Origin: Rhodococcus rhodnii | GTDB lineage: Bacteria > Actinomycetota > Actinomycetes > Mycobacteriales > Pseudonocardiaceae | Reading direction: 5' to 3' | Assembly: GCA_000720375.1 (NCBI GenBank) | Contig: JOAA01000001.1 | Span: forward strand, 186,001 to 250,000 | Length of the DNA stretch: 64,000 nt | Part shown: piece by piece, positions 54,443 through 63,582 of the stretch | Layout: each line of letters begins with the position of its first letter | Numbering within the stretch: position 1 is the stretch's first letter | Translations under genes and position numbers: made by a program | The notes under the pieces: model-generated | The model's input: the letters and a program-made list of their open reading frames with translations, nothing else | Databases searched by the model: none | Told to the model about the DNA's origin: nothing

Positions 54443-56121
54443 ACTGGCACGACCGCTGGCCGGAAGCCCTCAAGGCGTGGGGCCGGTTCACGAAAGTCCA
54501 CGACCCGCTCTACTGTCAGTCCACTCTGGACGCGCGAGAGGCGGGCCTGACCGGAAGTTTTGCGATGTTCCGGCTGGACGACCGGACCGTCGTACTGGAC
54601 ATGCAGTCCGTGGCCGAGCTCGGCCTCGCAGACATGCCGGTCGAAGTGATGGCGCACGAGATCGGCCACCATGTGCTCTGCCCGGCCGATCTCGCCGACA
54701 ACGCCCGGCTGCTGGCCCGGATCCGGCGCGGCATTCCCGGACTGGAGGGCTTCGCGCCGCTGGTGGCCAACCTGTACGCGGACATGCTGATCAACGATCG
54801 CCTGCAACGCAGCCGAGGCCTGCGGATGTCCACCATCTACGAACGGATCGCCTCGGCCGACGCGACTCCACTGTGGACGTTCTACATGCGCACCTTCGAG
54901 GTCCTCTGGTCGCTCAAGTCCGGTACGCTGACCAGGACCGAGATCACCGAGGACATCGAAGGCGACGCGCAGCTCTGCGCCCGGCTGGCCCGCGTGTACG
55001 CGACCGACTGGATGCGAGGAGCGGGTGGCTTCGCCGCACTGTGTTTCCGTTACCTCACCGGAGCCGATGAGGGTGCGCTGGCCGACACCCGCAAGCGCGT
55101 CTGCGTGGGCGTGGTCGGCGACGACGCCCACATCCCTGGCCTGACCGCCGCGGATGACGAAGCTGTCATCCACCCGGCGCTCGATCCGCAGGTGAACGAG
55201 TTCGCCCCGCAGGAAGCCCCGGCCGACGACAAACCGCACCCGCCGGGCGAAGGCCAGTTCCGGGAACCGTTCGAGTACGGCCAGATCCTGCGTCAGCTCG
55301 GCGTCAAGATCTCCGACGAAACCGCGGCGGCGAGGTACTACCGGGAACGCGCGGCGCCGCACCTGGTGCGGTTCCCGGTCCGCACCAAGCCTCTGTCGAC
55401 CGAACCGTTGCCGGAAGGGCACACCGCGTGGGACATCGGCGAGCCGCTGGAGGCGGTCGACTGGATCGCCACCGCGACCCGCTCCCCCGTGGTGGTTCCG
55501 GGCATCACGACCGTGCAACCGGTGCTCGGCACGACCGAAGGCCAAGAGCGGGACAAGCGGCCGGTAGATCTCGACTTGTACGTGGACTCCTCGGGTTCCA
55601 TGCCGGATCCACGGCGCAACGTGTCCTACCTGACGTTGGCAGGCGCGATCCTGGCGTTGTCAGCGCTACGTGTGGGTGCACGCGTCCAGGTCACGTTGTG
55701 GGCAGGTGCCAAGCAGTTCCTCACCACTGACGGGTTCGTCCGCGACGAGAACGCGATCATGCACGTGCTGACCGGGTACTTCGGTGGTGGCACGGCGTTT
55801 CCGATCCACATGCTGCGCAAGACGTACATCGACCAGGAGCGCGCAGAGCCCACGCACATCGTGGTCATCTCCGACGACGGCGTGGACACGATGGTCCGGA
55901 TGAACGACGAATTCGGCAGGCCAGGCAGTGAGATCGCGGCACGGGCGCTGGCGAGTGCCGGAGCGGGCGGCACCCTCGTACTCAATCTCTGGCCGGGCGC
56001 GGAGGAGAAGATCCGCGCGATCACGCCGGGTTGGGACGTGCACCGGGTGTCCGAATGGCAGGACCTGGTCGACTTCGCCGCGGCCTTCAGCCGGACGCAC
56101 TACGAACGGAGCAACGCGTGA
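54439..56121 (+). CDS. vWA-domain protein with N-terminal zinc-peptidase motif
   Basis: 560 residues. Residues about 65-85 hold a canonical HExxH: VMAHEIGHHVLCP (His73, Glu74, His77). A third ligand could be an acidic residue in the following helix (LYADMLINDRLQRSRG), as in the peptidase families related to cobalamin-chelatase or VWA-like proteins. Residues about 378-545 are a von Willebrand factor A domain with an intact MIDAS start DLYVDSSGSMPDP (Asp383, Ser385, Ser387) and THIVVISDDGVDTM later. Peptidase activity is inferred from the motif; the fusion of this motif with vWA is notable. The AAA+ protein is the probable remodeling partner. Confidence 0.85.
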   Translation: MNWHDRWPEALKAWGRFTKVHDPLYCQSTLDAREAGLTGSFAMFRLDDRTVVLDMQSVAELGLADMPVEVMAHEIGHHVLCPADLADNARLLARIRRGIPGLEGFAPLVANLYADMLINDRLQRSRGLRMSTIYERIASADATPLWTFYMRTFEVLWSLKSGTLTRTEITEDIEGDAQLCARLARVYATDWMRGAGGFAALCFRYLTGADEGALADTRKRVCVGVVGDDAHIPGLTAADDEAVIHPALDPQVNEFAPQEAPADDKPHPPGEGQFREPFEYGQILRQLGVKISDETAAARYYRERAAPHLVRFPVRTKPLSTEPLPEGHTAWDIGEPLEAVDWIATATRSPVVVPGITTVQPVLGTTEGQERDKRPVDLDLYVDSSGSMPDPRRNVSYLTLAGAILALSALRVGARVQVTLWAGAKQFLTTDGFVRDENAIMHVLTGYFGGGTAFPIHMLRKTYIDQERAEPTHIVVISDDGVDTMVRMNDEFGRPGSEIAARALASAGAGGTLVLNLWPGAEEKIRAITPGWDVHRVSEWQDLVDFAAAFSRTHYERSNA

Positions 56122-56657
56122 TCGCCTTGTCCCGGCTCACCCGGCGGCTCGCCGAGACGCCGAACGACTTCATGAGCGAGCAAGCCTGGGTCCCCGCGGT
56201 GATCTCCGACATGCTGGCCGCGGCCAACCGCCAAGGCCTGAACGCCCGGACTGCCAAGCAGTTCGAGGCCATGGATCCGCGGTGGCGGCAACTCGTGCTG
56301 ATCAGTTGCTGGCTGCTGGCCGACGAGGCGTTCCGTGAGGCGATGGACCGCACGCGGGTGCTGAACTTCGTCAACGAGGTACTGCCGCCGCTGGCCAAGT
56401 TGGTCGAGCCGGCCCGGTTCGTGACGGATCCTGACCGCCGCGAGGAACTCGCCAGGCTGGCCATGCTGGCGCTGGCGGTGATGCCTGCCGGGGAAACGGT
56501 CGAGCAGGCGGCGGACCGTTTGGCTACAGTGGACAGTGCGCGCCGGTACGAGGTGCTCGAGGCGACCAAGGCCGCCGAGCAGCGGGCCGCGGCGGTGCGC
56601 AAGGCGATGGAAGAGCAACGGGCCCGCGAGGCGGCCGCCCGGTACAGCCAGGTGTGA
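56118..56657 (+). CDS. Small helical protein of the MoxR/vWA operon, unknown
   Basis: 179 residues, GTG start overlapping the vWA stop (GTGA). Mainly helical: LSRLTRRLAETPNDFMSEQA, DPRWRQLVLISCWLLADEAF, and a C-terminal charged, probably coiled helix AAVRKAMEEQRAREAAARYS. No enzymatic motif. It could be an adaptor or substrate of the complex. It also overlaps the ligase gene by 4 bp (GTGA). Confidence 0.7.
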   Translation: MIALSRLTRRLAETPNDFMSEQAWVPAVISDMLAAANRQGLNARTAKQFEAMDPRWRQLVLISCWLLADEAFREAMDRTRVLNFVNEVLPPLAKLVEPARFVTDPDRREELARLAMLALAVMPAGETVEQAADRLATVDSARRYEVLEATKAAEQRAAAVRKAMEEQRAREAAARYSQV

Positions 56658-58027
56658 CCATGCGTGATGACTATCCGGTGCCGGACTACGTGCCGATGGC
56701 CGCGGCCGCGTTGACCGACGCGGAACGCTGGCCGTTGCTGGCCGAGGATGGCCGGGCGATGCTGACCCGGCTGCGTGAGCATCCTGCTGCCCCACTCTAC
56801 AACCACGCTTGCGGTGACCGCTTGACCCAGGCTTCGGTCGATCGATTGAAGTCCTATCAGGACACTTTGCGGTCCGGGTATCACGGCTGGACGTCCACAC
56901 AGGAACCGCCGTGGGTGGACGAGCTGATCACTCGCGTGTACCAGACTGTGCCGCGCTATCGCGGGAAGACCAGGCCGCCGCGACTGGTCGGCGTTCCGCT
57001 GACCGACCGGATCGATCTGCTGTCCCGAGCCTTCGAATGCGTTCCCGACGACGCGGATCTCTCGGATCTGATCGTGTACCGGACGTCCGGGTCACGCGGC
57101 CCGGCCGCGACCGTGCCGATGAGTCCCGAGTTCAACGCGCTGGACCTGCCGGTGATCGAGTACGTCCTGGCCAAACACGGCGTGACGTTGTCCGGTGGAT
57201 CCTCACGGGTGTCACTGGTGAACGTGTACGCGCAGCCGGTCGCCTACCAGTTCGCCTCGGTCTCCAGCTACCTTGACGGCGCCGGGATCTTGAAGATCAA
57301 CATGGCGCCGTCCGGCTGGCGTGACCCCGCCGATCAAGTGTCCTTCTTGGACAATTGTCGGCCGGAGGTGTACACGGGCAACCCGATCTCGCTCGCTGCC
57401 TTGGCCGAGCTGCCGCTTGCGCACAAGCCCAAAGCCGTCATCAGCGGCGCGATGACGCTGAGCGACACCCTTCGGCGGCAGCTGGAGAGCCGCTTCGCGT
57501 GCCCTGTCATCGATCTGTACGGGATCACCGAGGTCGGGCTGGTCTCGTGGCGGGATCACGACGTGCACCGGATCCTGCCTCGCAGGCTGTACGTGGAGAT
57601 CCTCGACGAGCACGGCAGGCGTTGCGAGCCTGGCGTGGTCGGCGAAGTAACCGTGACGTGCGGCGAGAACCCGCTGCTTCCGTTGCTGCGGTACCGCACT
57701 GGCGACCATGCCGCGTTGGATTGGCGGTACGGCCCGGTTCTCGTCGGTTTGGACGGCCGTGCGCCCGTCCGATACCGGCGGACCAACGGTTCATGGGTGA
57801 ACTCCATAGAGATCACACACGTACTGTCGCCGCTTGGTCTCGTCGCCTGGCAACTGCATCAGGGCTCGGACGGTGCGTTGACGTTGTCAGTGCACGAGAC
57901 GGGCGCCCCCGATCCGGACGTGATCGCTCGTGCACTGACATCGTTGATGGGTGACCTTCCCTTGAAGGTCACCCTGGACAACCTCGCCAAGGACACCAAA
58001 CCTCAGCGCTACACCTCGGATCTCTAG
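56654..58027 (+). CDS. PaaK-like adenylate-forming enzyme
   Basis: 457 residues; GTG 56654 (ATG 56660 possible). The phosphate-binding loop is VYRTSGSRGPAATVPMSPEF, shifted toward phenylacetate-CoA ligase (PaaK) rather than the STGSTG form; the A5-like motif is DLYGITEVGLVSWRD, and RYRTGDHAALD near 340 is the A7-type motif. It should activate a carboxylic acid to an acyl-adenylate, possibly passing it to CoA or to a protein. The presence of such an enzyme at the end of a MoxR/peptidase-vWA operon is unexplained. Its stop overlaps the convergent GH97 gene end by 4 bp. Confidence 0.85.
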   Translation: MTMRDDYPVPDYVPMAAAALTDAERWPLLAEDGRAMLTRLREHPAAPLYNHACGDRLTQASVDRLKSYQDTLRSGYHGWTSTQEPPWVDELITRVYQTVPRYRGKTRPPRLVGVPLTDRIDLLSRAFECVPDDADLSDLIVYRTSGSRGPAATVPMSPEFNALDLPVIEYVLAKHGVTLSGGSSRVSLVNVYAQPVAYQFASVSSYLDGAGILKINMAPSGWRDPADQVSFLDNCRPEVYTGNPISLAALAELPLAHKPKAVISGAMTLSDTLRRQLESRFACPVIDLYGITEVGLVSWRDHDVHRILPRRLYVEILDEHGRRCEPGVVGEVTVTCGENPLLPLLRYRTGDHAALDWRYGPVLVGLDGRAPVRYRRTNGSWVNSIEITHVLSPLGLVAWQLHQGSDGALTLSVHETGAPDPDVIARALTSLMGDLPLKVTLDNLAKDTKPQRYTSDL

Positions 58028-60597
58028 GCGCTGCAGGCAATGTGCGCTTCGGCCCAGTCGGCGTGGTCGAAGTTCTTGCCGTCGCCGCCGTCGGTCACCT
58101 TCAGGGACAGCACTTGCACGCCGGTGATGTCCACATTGAACGCGACAGGAGCCTCGCCGGTCCGCAGGACACCGCTCTGCTGCAGAACCCGACCGTCACC
58201 GAGGACCTGGAACACCGAGGAGCCCGGTGACGTCGTCTCGTCGTCCATGCCGACCTTCGCGGTGAACGCCCGGCACGTGCCGCCGAGTGAGAGCACCACT
58301 TCGGACTCCGCGTGCACTCCAATTCCCTTGGTGTATGTGGTTCCGGCAATGCTCATCGGACGCCCGTCACCGCCGCCCGACTCGCCGTTGGACATGTCCC
58401 GCTCGACCGGGCCCCATCCGTTGGTCGCGCTGTCGAACGGCAGGTCGCTGACGTAGGCCTGGCCGGTGAGCGGCACCAATCCACGAACCGCCTTGGCGAC
58501 ATGGACGCGCGGGAAGTCCGGTACTCGATACTCAGCGGCTATCGGCACCTCGAATCCGCCCGAACGCGCAGTGGCCGGAACCTGCACAGTCCACTTCCCA
58601 CTGAGGACTTCACCCTGCCGCAGGACCCGCCTGGTGACGGGATCGCCGACCACGGTCCAGCCTTCCGGTGCTGTCGGCTTGAGGACGACGTCCATCACGG
58701 GCCGGATCGAGTTGACCGTGAACGACCCGGTCACCTCGAAACTCGCTCCCGGTTTCACGGTCACCGACGTCGTCGGCGTGATGGTCAAGGACGTCGACGG
58801 GACCTGTGGAATCGAGTTGTAGCACGTCGTTCTGCCCTGCGTGGCCGGGCAGATCACCGCCGCGAAGCCGCCGTTGGCCGGAACTTGAACCGACAACATG
58901 TCCGAAGAGGACATTCGAGACGATGTCCTGGTCACATCGCTGCGACCGTTGTCCCGGATCGTCTCGACCAGCCATGACCCCGGGCCCAGGAAGTTCAGTG
59001 GCGCGGTCATTGTCCGCGCGCCGCCGACCGCGATTCCGCCGACGAACCACCGCTCGCCGTTGCGCCGCGCGAAGACCGCGGTCTCGCCTGGGTATCCGTT
59101 GACCAACTCGGTCTGCTGCCACACGGTCGGAACCTGGTCGAGGAACCGCAGTGCCTCCGGATATCGGTCGTATGCCTCGGGTTTGTCCGCGAAATGGGTC
59201 CAGCCGGACTCGAAGACCACAGGCAGCGCGATCTCATGGCCGATCGACGTGACCTTGGGACCGACTTCGAGCGAGACCGGCGTGAAGTCCATCGACCCGA
59301 CCACGTTGCGGGTGAACGGCTGGATCGGATTGCCATCGGGCAACGGCAACTGCTCGGCACCGTGCACCGCTTCCATGGTCAGCAGATGCGGCCACGTTCT
59401 CGCCAGGCCGTGCGGGACGGTCGAACCATGAAAGTTGATCATCAGCTTGCGCTGCGCGGTGTCGGCCAGGATCGCGTCGTAGAACTGGTACCGCACCTGG
59501 CTGTCGGACTCCATGAAGTCGACCTTGACGCCTTTGACACCCCAGCGTTGCAGCAGAGGCAACGTGGCCTCCCGTTCGGCCGCAGTGTCCAGCCTGTTCC
59601 AGTGGAACCACAGCAGGATGTCCACACCTTTGGCTCGGGCGTACCGGGTCAGCTCGGGTACCCATTTGTCGCTCCAGCCCTCGTCGACCAGCACGTACGG
59701 CCAGCCGTTGCGGGCTGCGAAGTCCACGTAGACCTTCTGCCGCTCGAAGTCAGTGGGACTGCTGTGTTCCGAGAGCCACGACCATGCGACCTTGCCCGGC
59801 CGGATCCACGAGGTGTCCGCGATCCTCGACGGCTCGGCCAGATCGTCGACCAGGGTCGACTCCGGCACGGTCGCCAGGTCGCCGACGATCATCGTGCGCC
59901 ACGGGCCGACCCGGGCCCCGGCCACCCGCTGGTCCTTCAGCTGAACCTGATAGACGCCGCCACCAGTGTGCCGCAACGAGCTTCCCGCATACCGTCCATC
60001 CACATTGGACTCCGTCAGCAGCACTAAGTCCTGCCCTATCTGGAACAGCGACGGGTTGCCGTACTCGCCGGTCGCGGCACCGCCTGCGGTTGTGCGGAAT
60101 CTGCGGTTCTCATGCTGCGGGTTGTACGGCATCAGCCAAGCATTTGCGTCCGCCGGTATCGAGAACGCCGACGCTTCGCTCAAAACATCCGTCGCCTCGG
60201 GCAGTTCGTAGCGATACGCCACGCCATCGTCCGCGACGCGCACAACCAAGTCGAAGCGCGCGTTTCCTGCTCCAGCAATGGAAATCCGCGTCTCAGCATG
60301 CCGGACGGTCCTATCCAGGCGCTTTCCCGTGGTCATCCGGTAGTTTTCCGAGACCGTCCTGGTTGACCTCGCGACTTCACGCAGTCCACTGGTCAAGTCC
60401 GCGGTCGCCGTCCGGATACCCAACGGGCTCGGCGACACGACCGTTCGGCCTTCTCGTTGCACTGTCAGTGAAAACGTGCCGTTGCCGGGATCGTGCGTCA
60501 CGTTCGCGGTGACGGCTTCGACCTTGGCGGCGGCTTGGGCCACCAGGGCGCCGGACAGCAGGGCAAAGACTCCGGCAAGCACAAGGGTTTTCCGCAT
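58024..60597 (-). CDS. Secreted GH97 glycosidase with C-terminal NPCBM domain
   Basis: 857 residues. Signal peptide LVLAGVFALLSGALVAQAAA. The GH97 N-terminal beta-sandwich (residues about 30-270) is followed by the catalytic barrel with WFHWNRLDTAAER, VKGVKVDFMESD (Asp near 356, the nucleophile position of retaining alpha-galactosidase-type members) and FTPVSLEVGPKV. A NEW3-type linker and an NPCBM/CBM51-like domain (GTTYTKGIGVHAESEVVLSL, then DHADWAEAHIACSA) complete the C-terminus. Probable alpha-galactosidase or alpha-glucosidase acting outside the cell. ATG 60597 has GGAG upstream. Monocistronic. Confidence 0.88.
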   Translation of the reverse strand: MRKTLVLAGVFALLSGALVAQAAAKVEAVTANVTHDPGNGTFSLTVQREGRTVVSPSPLGIRTATADLTSGLREVARSTRTVSENYRMTTGKRLDRTVRHAETRISIAGAGNARFDLVVRVADDGVAYRYELPEATDVLSEASAFSIPADANAWLMPYNPQHENRRFRTTAGGAATGEYGNPSLFQIGQDLVLLTESNVDGRYAGSSLRHTGGGVYQVQLKDQRVAGARVGPWRTMIVGDLATVPESTLVDDLAEPSRIADTSWIRPGKVAWSWLSEHSSPTDFERQKVYVDFAARNGWPYVLVDEGWSDKWVPELTRYARAKGVDILLWFHWNRLDTAAEREATLPLLQRWGVKGVKVDFMESDSQVRYQFYDAILADTAQRKLMINFHGSTVPHGLARTWPHLLTMEAVHGAEQLPLPDGNPIQPFTRNVVGSMDFTPVSLEVGPKVTSIGHEIALPVVFESGWTHFADKPEAYDRYPEALRFLDQVPTVWQQTELVNGYPGETAVFARRNGERWFVGGIAVGGARTMTAPLNFLGPGSWLVETIRDNGRSDVTRTSSRMSSSDMLSVQVPANGGFAAVICPATQGRTTCYNSIPQVPSTSLTITPTTSVTVKPGASFEVTGSFTVNSIRPVMDVVLKPTAPEGWTVVGDPVTRRVLRQGEVLSGKWTVQVPATARSGGFEVPIAAEYRVPDFPRVHVAKAVRGLVPLTGQAYVSDLPFDSATNGWGPVERDMSNGESGGGDGRPMSIAGTTYTKGIGVHAESEVVLSLGGTCRAFTAKVGMDDETTSPGSSVFQVLGDGRVLQQSGVLRTGEAPVAFNVDITGVQVLSLKVTDGGDGKNFDHADWAEAHIACSA

Positions 60598-60682
60598 GGC
60601 AACTCCGTTGTCGTCCTTGCGTCCGAGCAAACCGCAGCGCGGCGTACCGTGACAAGCCTGACAACGAGACAGGTTTTACGTA

Positions 60683-61534
60683 TTAAATATCGATGACCTC
60701 GATGTCGGCGGTACGCAGCCGATCGACGTCGCCGATCACGTCGATCTCGCTGATCACGCCGTCGACATACGTGAACGCGAGAGCCACGGCAAGCCTGCCA
60801 CCGACGGCCATCACCAGTCCAGCAGCGCCGTTCACCAGTGCGACGCCGGCGAACACCGCACGGCTCGCAGAGGCCATCGCCCTCTTGGCAACCGGGACCG
60901 CGCCCTTGATCACGACCGACCGACCCATCGGCAGGGCCGTCGCGTCCGCGCGCAGCACCACGTCCGGATCGAGCAACGTCATCAGCGCTTCAAAATCGCC
61001 GCCGCGCGTCGCGGCCAGGTACGCATCAGCAACCTCGCGCTGCCGGACGAGGTCGGGCTTGGGTTCGGCGCCTTTCACCCGCTTCCTGGCTCGGCTGGCG
61101 AGTTGACGCGTCGCGGCTGTGGACTTTTCGATCATGGGTGCGATGTCGTCGAACGGCACCGCGAACATGTCGTGCAGTACGAACGCGACGCGCTCGGCCG
61201 GTGCCAAAGTGTCGAGCACAACGAGCATCGCCACCCCGACCGAGTCCACCAGCTCGGCTTCCTGTTCCGGGCTTTCGGATGCGACCACGTCGATCTCGAA
61301 CGGGTCCTCCCGGCGTTGTTCGCGTGACCGCAGCAAGTTCAAGCACACGCGGGCGACGACCGTGGTCAACCAGGCGCCGAGATTCTCCACCTCGCTGGTG
61401 TCGGCGCGGCTCGCGCGCAGCCAGGCGTCCTGCACCGCGTCGTCAGCCTCGGCCGCCGAACCCAGCATCCGGTAGGCCACCGCGCGCAGCCGGGTCCGGT
61501 GCTGCTCGAAAAGTTCAGCGTCCACGGTTGTCAC
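60683..61534 (-). CDS. ECF41-type sigma factor (SigJ-like) with SnoaL-like extension
   Basis: 283 residues; GTG 61534 (GTG 61525 possible). Region 2: HRTRLRAVAYRMLGSAAEAD then DAVQDAWLRA; region 4: LDTLAPAERVAFVLHDMFAV then APMIEKSTAATRQLASRAR. A C-terminal NTF2-like domain begins near residue 180 (DAYLAATRGGDFEALMTLLD), the hallmark of ECF41. These sigma factors lack a separate anti-sigma factor and activate an adjacent oxidoreductase/epimerase-type gene. That gene is the divergent NmrA-like protein at 61592. The sigma start codon lies inside the -35 element of the partner's promoter. Confidence 0.9.
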   Translation of the reverse strand: MTTVDAELFEQHRTRLRAVAYRMLGSAAEADDAVQDAWLRASRADTSEVENLGAWLTTVVARVCLNLLRSREQRREDPFEIDVVASESPEQEAELVDSVGVAMLVVLDTLAPAERVAFVLHDMFAVPFDDIAPMIEKSTAATRQLASRARKRVKGAEPKPDLVRQREVADAYLAATRGGDFEALMTLLDPDVVLRADATALPMGRSVVIKGAVPVAKRAMASASRAVFAGVALVNGAAGLVMAVGGRLAVALAFTYVDGVISEIDVIGDVDRLRTADIEVIDI

Positions 61535-61555
61535 ATTCCTTCCTCGGCGCGTGTC
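61529..61555 (+). promoter_or_regulatory. ECF41-type promoter of the NmrA-like gene
   Basis: TGTCACA at 61529-61535, a 16-nt spacer and TGTC at 61552-61555. The known ECF41 target promoter is TGTCACA, 16 nt, CGTC; one base of the -10 differs. It lies 36 bp before the NmrA-like start with a GAGGAG ribosome-binding site in between. The -35 element overlaps the GTG of the divergent sigma gene. Confidence 0.8.
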
Positions 61556-61591
61556 ACCCCAGTAGATCCACAGATCAAGCGAGGAGTAACC

Positions 61592-62347
61592 ATGATTCTG
61601 CTCACCGGCGGCACCGGCACCCTGGGCCGACACGTGACCCCGCTGCTGCTCGAAGCAGGCCAGCAGGTGCGGATCCTGAGCAGGCACGCCCAGCCGCCAC
61701 GCGATGGCATCGAGTACGTGACCGGCGACCTGGTCGCGGGCACCGGCATCGCCGAGGCCGTAGCCGGTGTGTCGACGATCTTGCACCTGGCGGGCAGCAA
61801 CAAAGGTGACGACGTGGCGACCCGCAACCTGATGGCGGCCGCCAAGAACGTCCAGCACGTCGTGTTCATCTCGGTGATCGGCGCCGACCGGGTTCCGCTC
61901 GCGTGGCTGCAGTCGCAGCTGGCCGCCGAACAGGCGATCAAAGAATCGGGTGTGCCGTGGACGATCCTGCGTGCCGCCCAGTTCCACGACCTTGTACTGA
62001 AGATCGCGCAGGCCATGACCAAACTTCCGATCGTGCCTGTGCCGGGTATGCGGTTGCAGCCCGTCGACGTCCGTGATGTCGCGGCCCGGTTGGTCGAGTT
62101 GACGCTCGGCGAGCCGGCAGGGCTGGTGCCGGAACTCGCCGGTCCCCAGGAGTACGAGATGCGGTCGGTGCTCACCAGCTACCTGCAGGCAACCGGGAAG
62201 CGTCGGCCGAAGGTGCCGCTGCGCATCCCTGGCAAGGCAGGCAAGGCGTATCGGGCCGGGGACAACCTGACGCTGGACGGCGCTCGGGGCACCCGGACCT
62301 GGGAGGCTTTTCTCGCTGAAAGGGTGCAAGGATCTTCAAGACTGTGA
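61592..62347 (+). CDS. NmrA-like/NAD(P)-binding SDR protein, ECF41 partner
   Basis: 251 residues of the atypical SDR (NmrA/epimerase-like) type: MILLTGGTGTLGRHVTPLLL is the cofactor loop, with VSTILHLAGSNKGDDVATRN, HVVFISVIGADRVPLAWLQS and a typical C-terminal substrate part with PVDVRDVAARLVELTLG. It lacks the classical YxxxK dyad, as expected for NmrA-like redox-sensing or quinone-handling members. Expressed from the ECF41 promoter, probably part of oxidative or electrophile response; the substrate is unknown. Confidence 0.88.
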   Translation: MILLTGGTGTLGRHVTPLLLEAGQQVRILSRHAQPPRDGIEYVTGDLVAGTGIAEAVAGVSTILHLAGSNKGDDVATRNLMAAAKNVQHVVFISVIGADRVPLAWLQSQLAAEQAIKESGVPWTILRAAQFHDLVLKIAQAMTKLPIVPVPGMRLQPVDVRDVAARLVELTLGEPAGLVPELAGPQEYEMRSVLTSYLQATGKRRPKVPLRIPGKAGKAYRAGDNLTLDGARGTRTWEAFLAERVQGSSRL

Positions 62348-62372
62348 CGCGGTTCGTCCGCAGCATCGGTGC

Positions 62373-62918
62373 ATGAGCATCACAGACATCGTGGCGGCGG
62401 ACGGGCCGCATCCGGATCACGCGACCGAACTGATGCTGTTCGGCCAGTTCGTCGGCGCATGGGATCTCACGGTCACCGACCACTTCGAGGACGGCACCAC
62501 CCGGACCATGCGGGGCGAGTGGCACTTCGGGTGGGCGTTGCAGGGCCGGGCCATCCAGGACGTGTGGATCGTGCCCGGCCGGGAGTACGGCATGACCGTC
62601 CGGTTCTACGACCCACGCATCACCGCGTGGCGGTCGACCTGGATCGGCCCGACCTCGGGGTACGTGCAGCAATTCATCGCCCGCCAGGAGGGCGACGAGA
62701 TCGTGCTCGCCGGTCAACAGCCAGATGGGCGATCTCTGCGGTGGATTTTCTCGTCGATCACGCCGCGGTCATTCCATTGGCGCAATGTCGTCTCGACAAA
62801 TGGCGGAACGTGGCGGCTGCGCCAGGAGATGGAAGTTGTTCGACGTGATCCAGGTCACATCGAACAACTCAATGGTGGTTCTGACGTCTCTTCCAATGAC
62901 GGAAATCGCGTCACTTAA
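62373..62918 (+). CDS. DUF1579-like lipocalin-fold protein
   Basis: 181 residues; starts with SITDIVAADGPHPDHATELM and continues LMLFGQFVGAWDLTVTDHFE, then GEWHFGWALQGRAIQDVWIV and VRFYDPRITAWRSTWIGPTS, a repeated beta-strand arrangement like DUF1579/THAP4-type small barrels. The C-terminal strand is FHWRNVVSTNGGTWRLRQEM. Binding of a small hydrophobic ligand is possible. It starts 25 bp after the NmrA-like gene and may share its transcript. Confidence 0.65.
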   Translation: MSITDIVAADGPHPDHATELMLFGQFVGAWDLTVTDHFEDGTTRTMRGEWHFGWALQGRAIQDVWIVPGREYGMTVRFYDPRITAWRSTWIGPTSGYVQQFIARQEGDEIVLAGQQPDGRSLRWIFSSITPRSFHWRNVVSTNGGTWRLRQEMEVVRRDPGHIEQLNGGSDVSSNDGNRVT

Positions 62919-62945
62919 AACCACTTACCAGGGGGATATACCGCC

Positions 62946-63572
62946 ATGCGTATTGTCGCGTCCATTCTCGCTTTCGCCGCCGCCACTGTCGCGTTCGCCG
63001 CCTCGCCCGCGTACGCGGCCGAGGAGATCCACTGGATGGCCGACGTCAACGGCGACGGCGCGCCCGAGCCGGTCGTACTGTCCGAGCTGCCCAACGACAC
63101 CCAGAAGCTGACCGTCAAGCTCGGCAGAATCGCTTACACCGCCGCCATGCCGTACTACCCGGGCCCCGACTCCGGCCTGACGCCGCCGCGGGTCGTCGAC
63201 ATGAACGACGACAACCGCCAGGAGATCATGGTGACCGAGATCGTCGGCGCACACACCGACCACTTCAGCCTGTGGGGCTTCTTCGGCAGCACCTTGAAGC
63301 AGGTCAGGACTGCCGACCAGGCACCGCTCAAGCTGTACGAAGGCGGCGCCGTCGCCACAATCGCCCGATACGGCTGTGAAGGCACCGGCGCCGACCGCCA
63401 ACTCGTTTCAGTCACTGCTGGCATTGTCGACTACGACAACTACATCTACGAAGGCGAGCGCGTCACCTACCACGTCGACAGCACCGGAATCGCGCACGAA
63501 AAGTCCCGCGTTTCCGGCACCGGCGCCGCGAACAGCCCGTTGTTCCAGGCCGACCCGAATGCGTGCAAGTAA
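62946..63572 (+). CDS. Secreted protein with FG-GAP/VCBS-like calcium motifs
   Basis: 208 residues. Signal peptide VASILAFAAATVAFAASPAYA with cleavage near residue 25. Two acidic loops, DVNGDGAPEPVVLSE and DMNDDNRQEIMVTE, resemble the Ca2+-binding loops of integrin-type FG-GAP/VCBS repeats; only two copies are present, so a full propeller cannot form from one chain. Two Cys residues (GCEGTG and the C-terminal NACK) could pair. A strong hairpin terminator follows. Function unknown. Confidence 0.7.
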   Translation: MRIVASILAFAAATVAFAASPAYAAEEIHWMADVNGDGAPEPVVLSELPNDTQKLTVKLGRIAYTAAMPYYPGPDSGLTPPRVVDMNDDNRQEIMVTEIVGAHTDHFSLWGFFGSTLKQVRTADQAPLKLYEGGAVATIARYGCEGTGADRQLVSVTAGIVDYDNYIYEGERVTYHVDSTGIAHEKSRVSGTGAANSPLFQADPNACK

Positions 63573-63582
63573 GCGCGACTAA

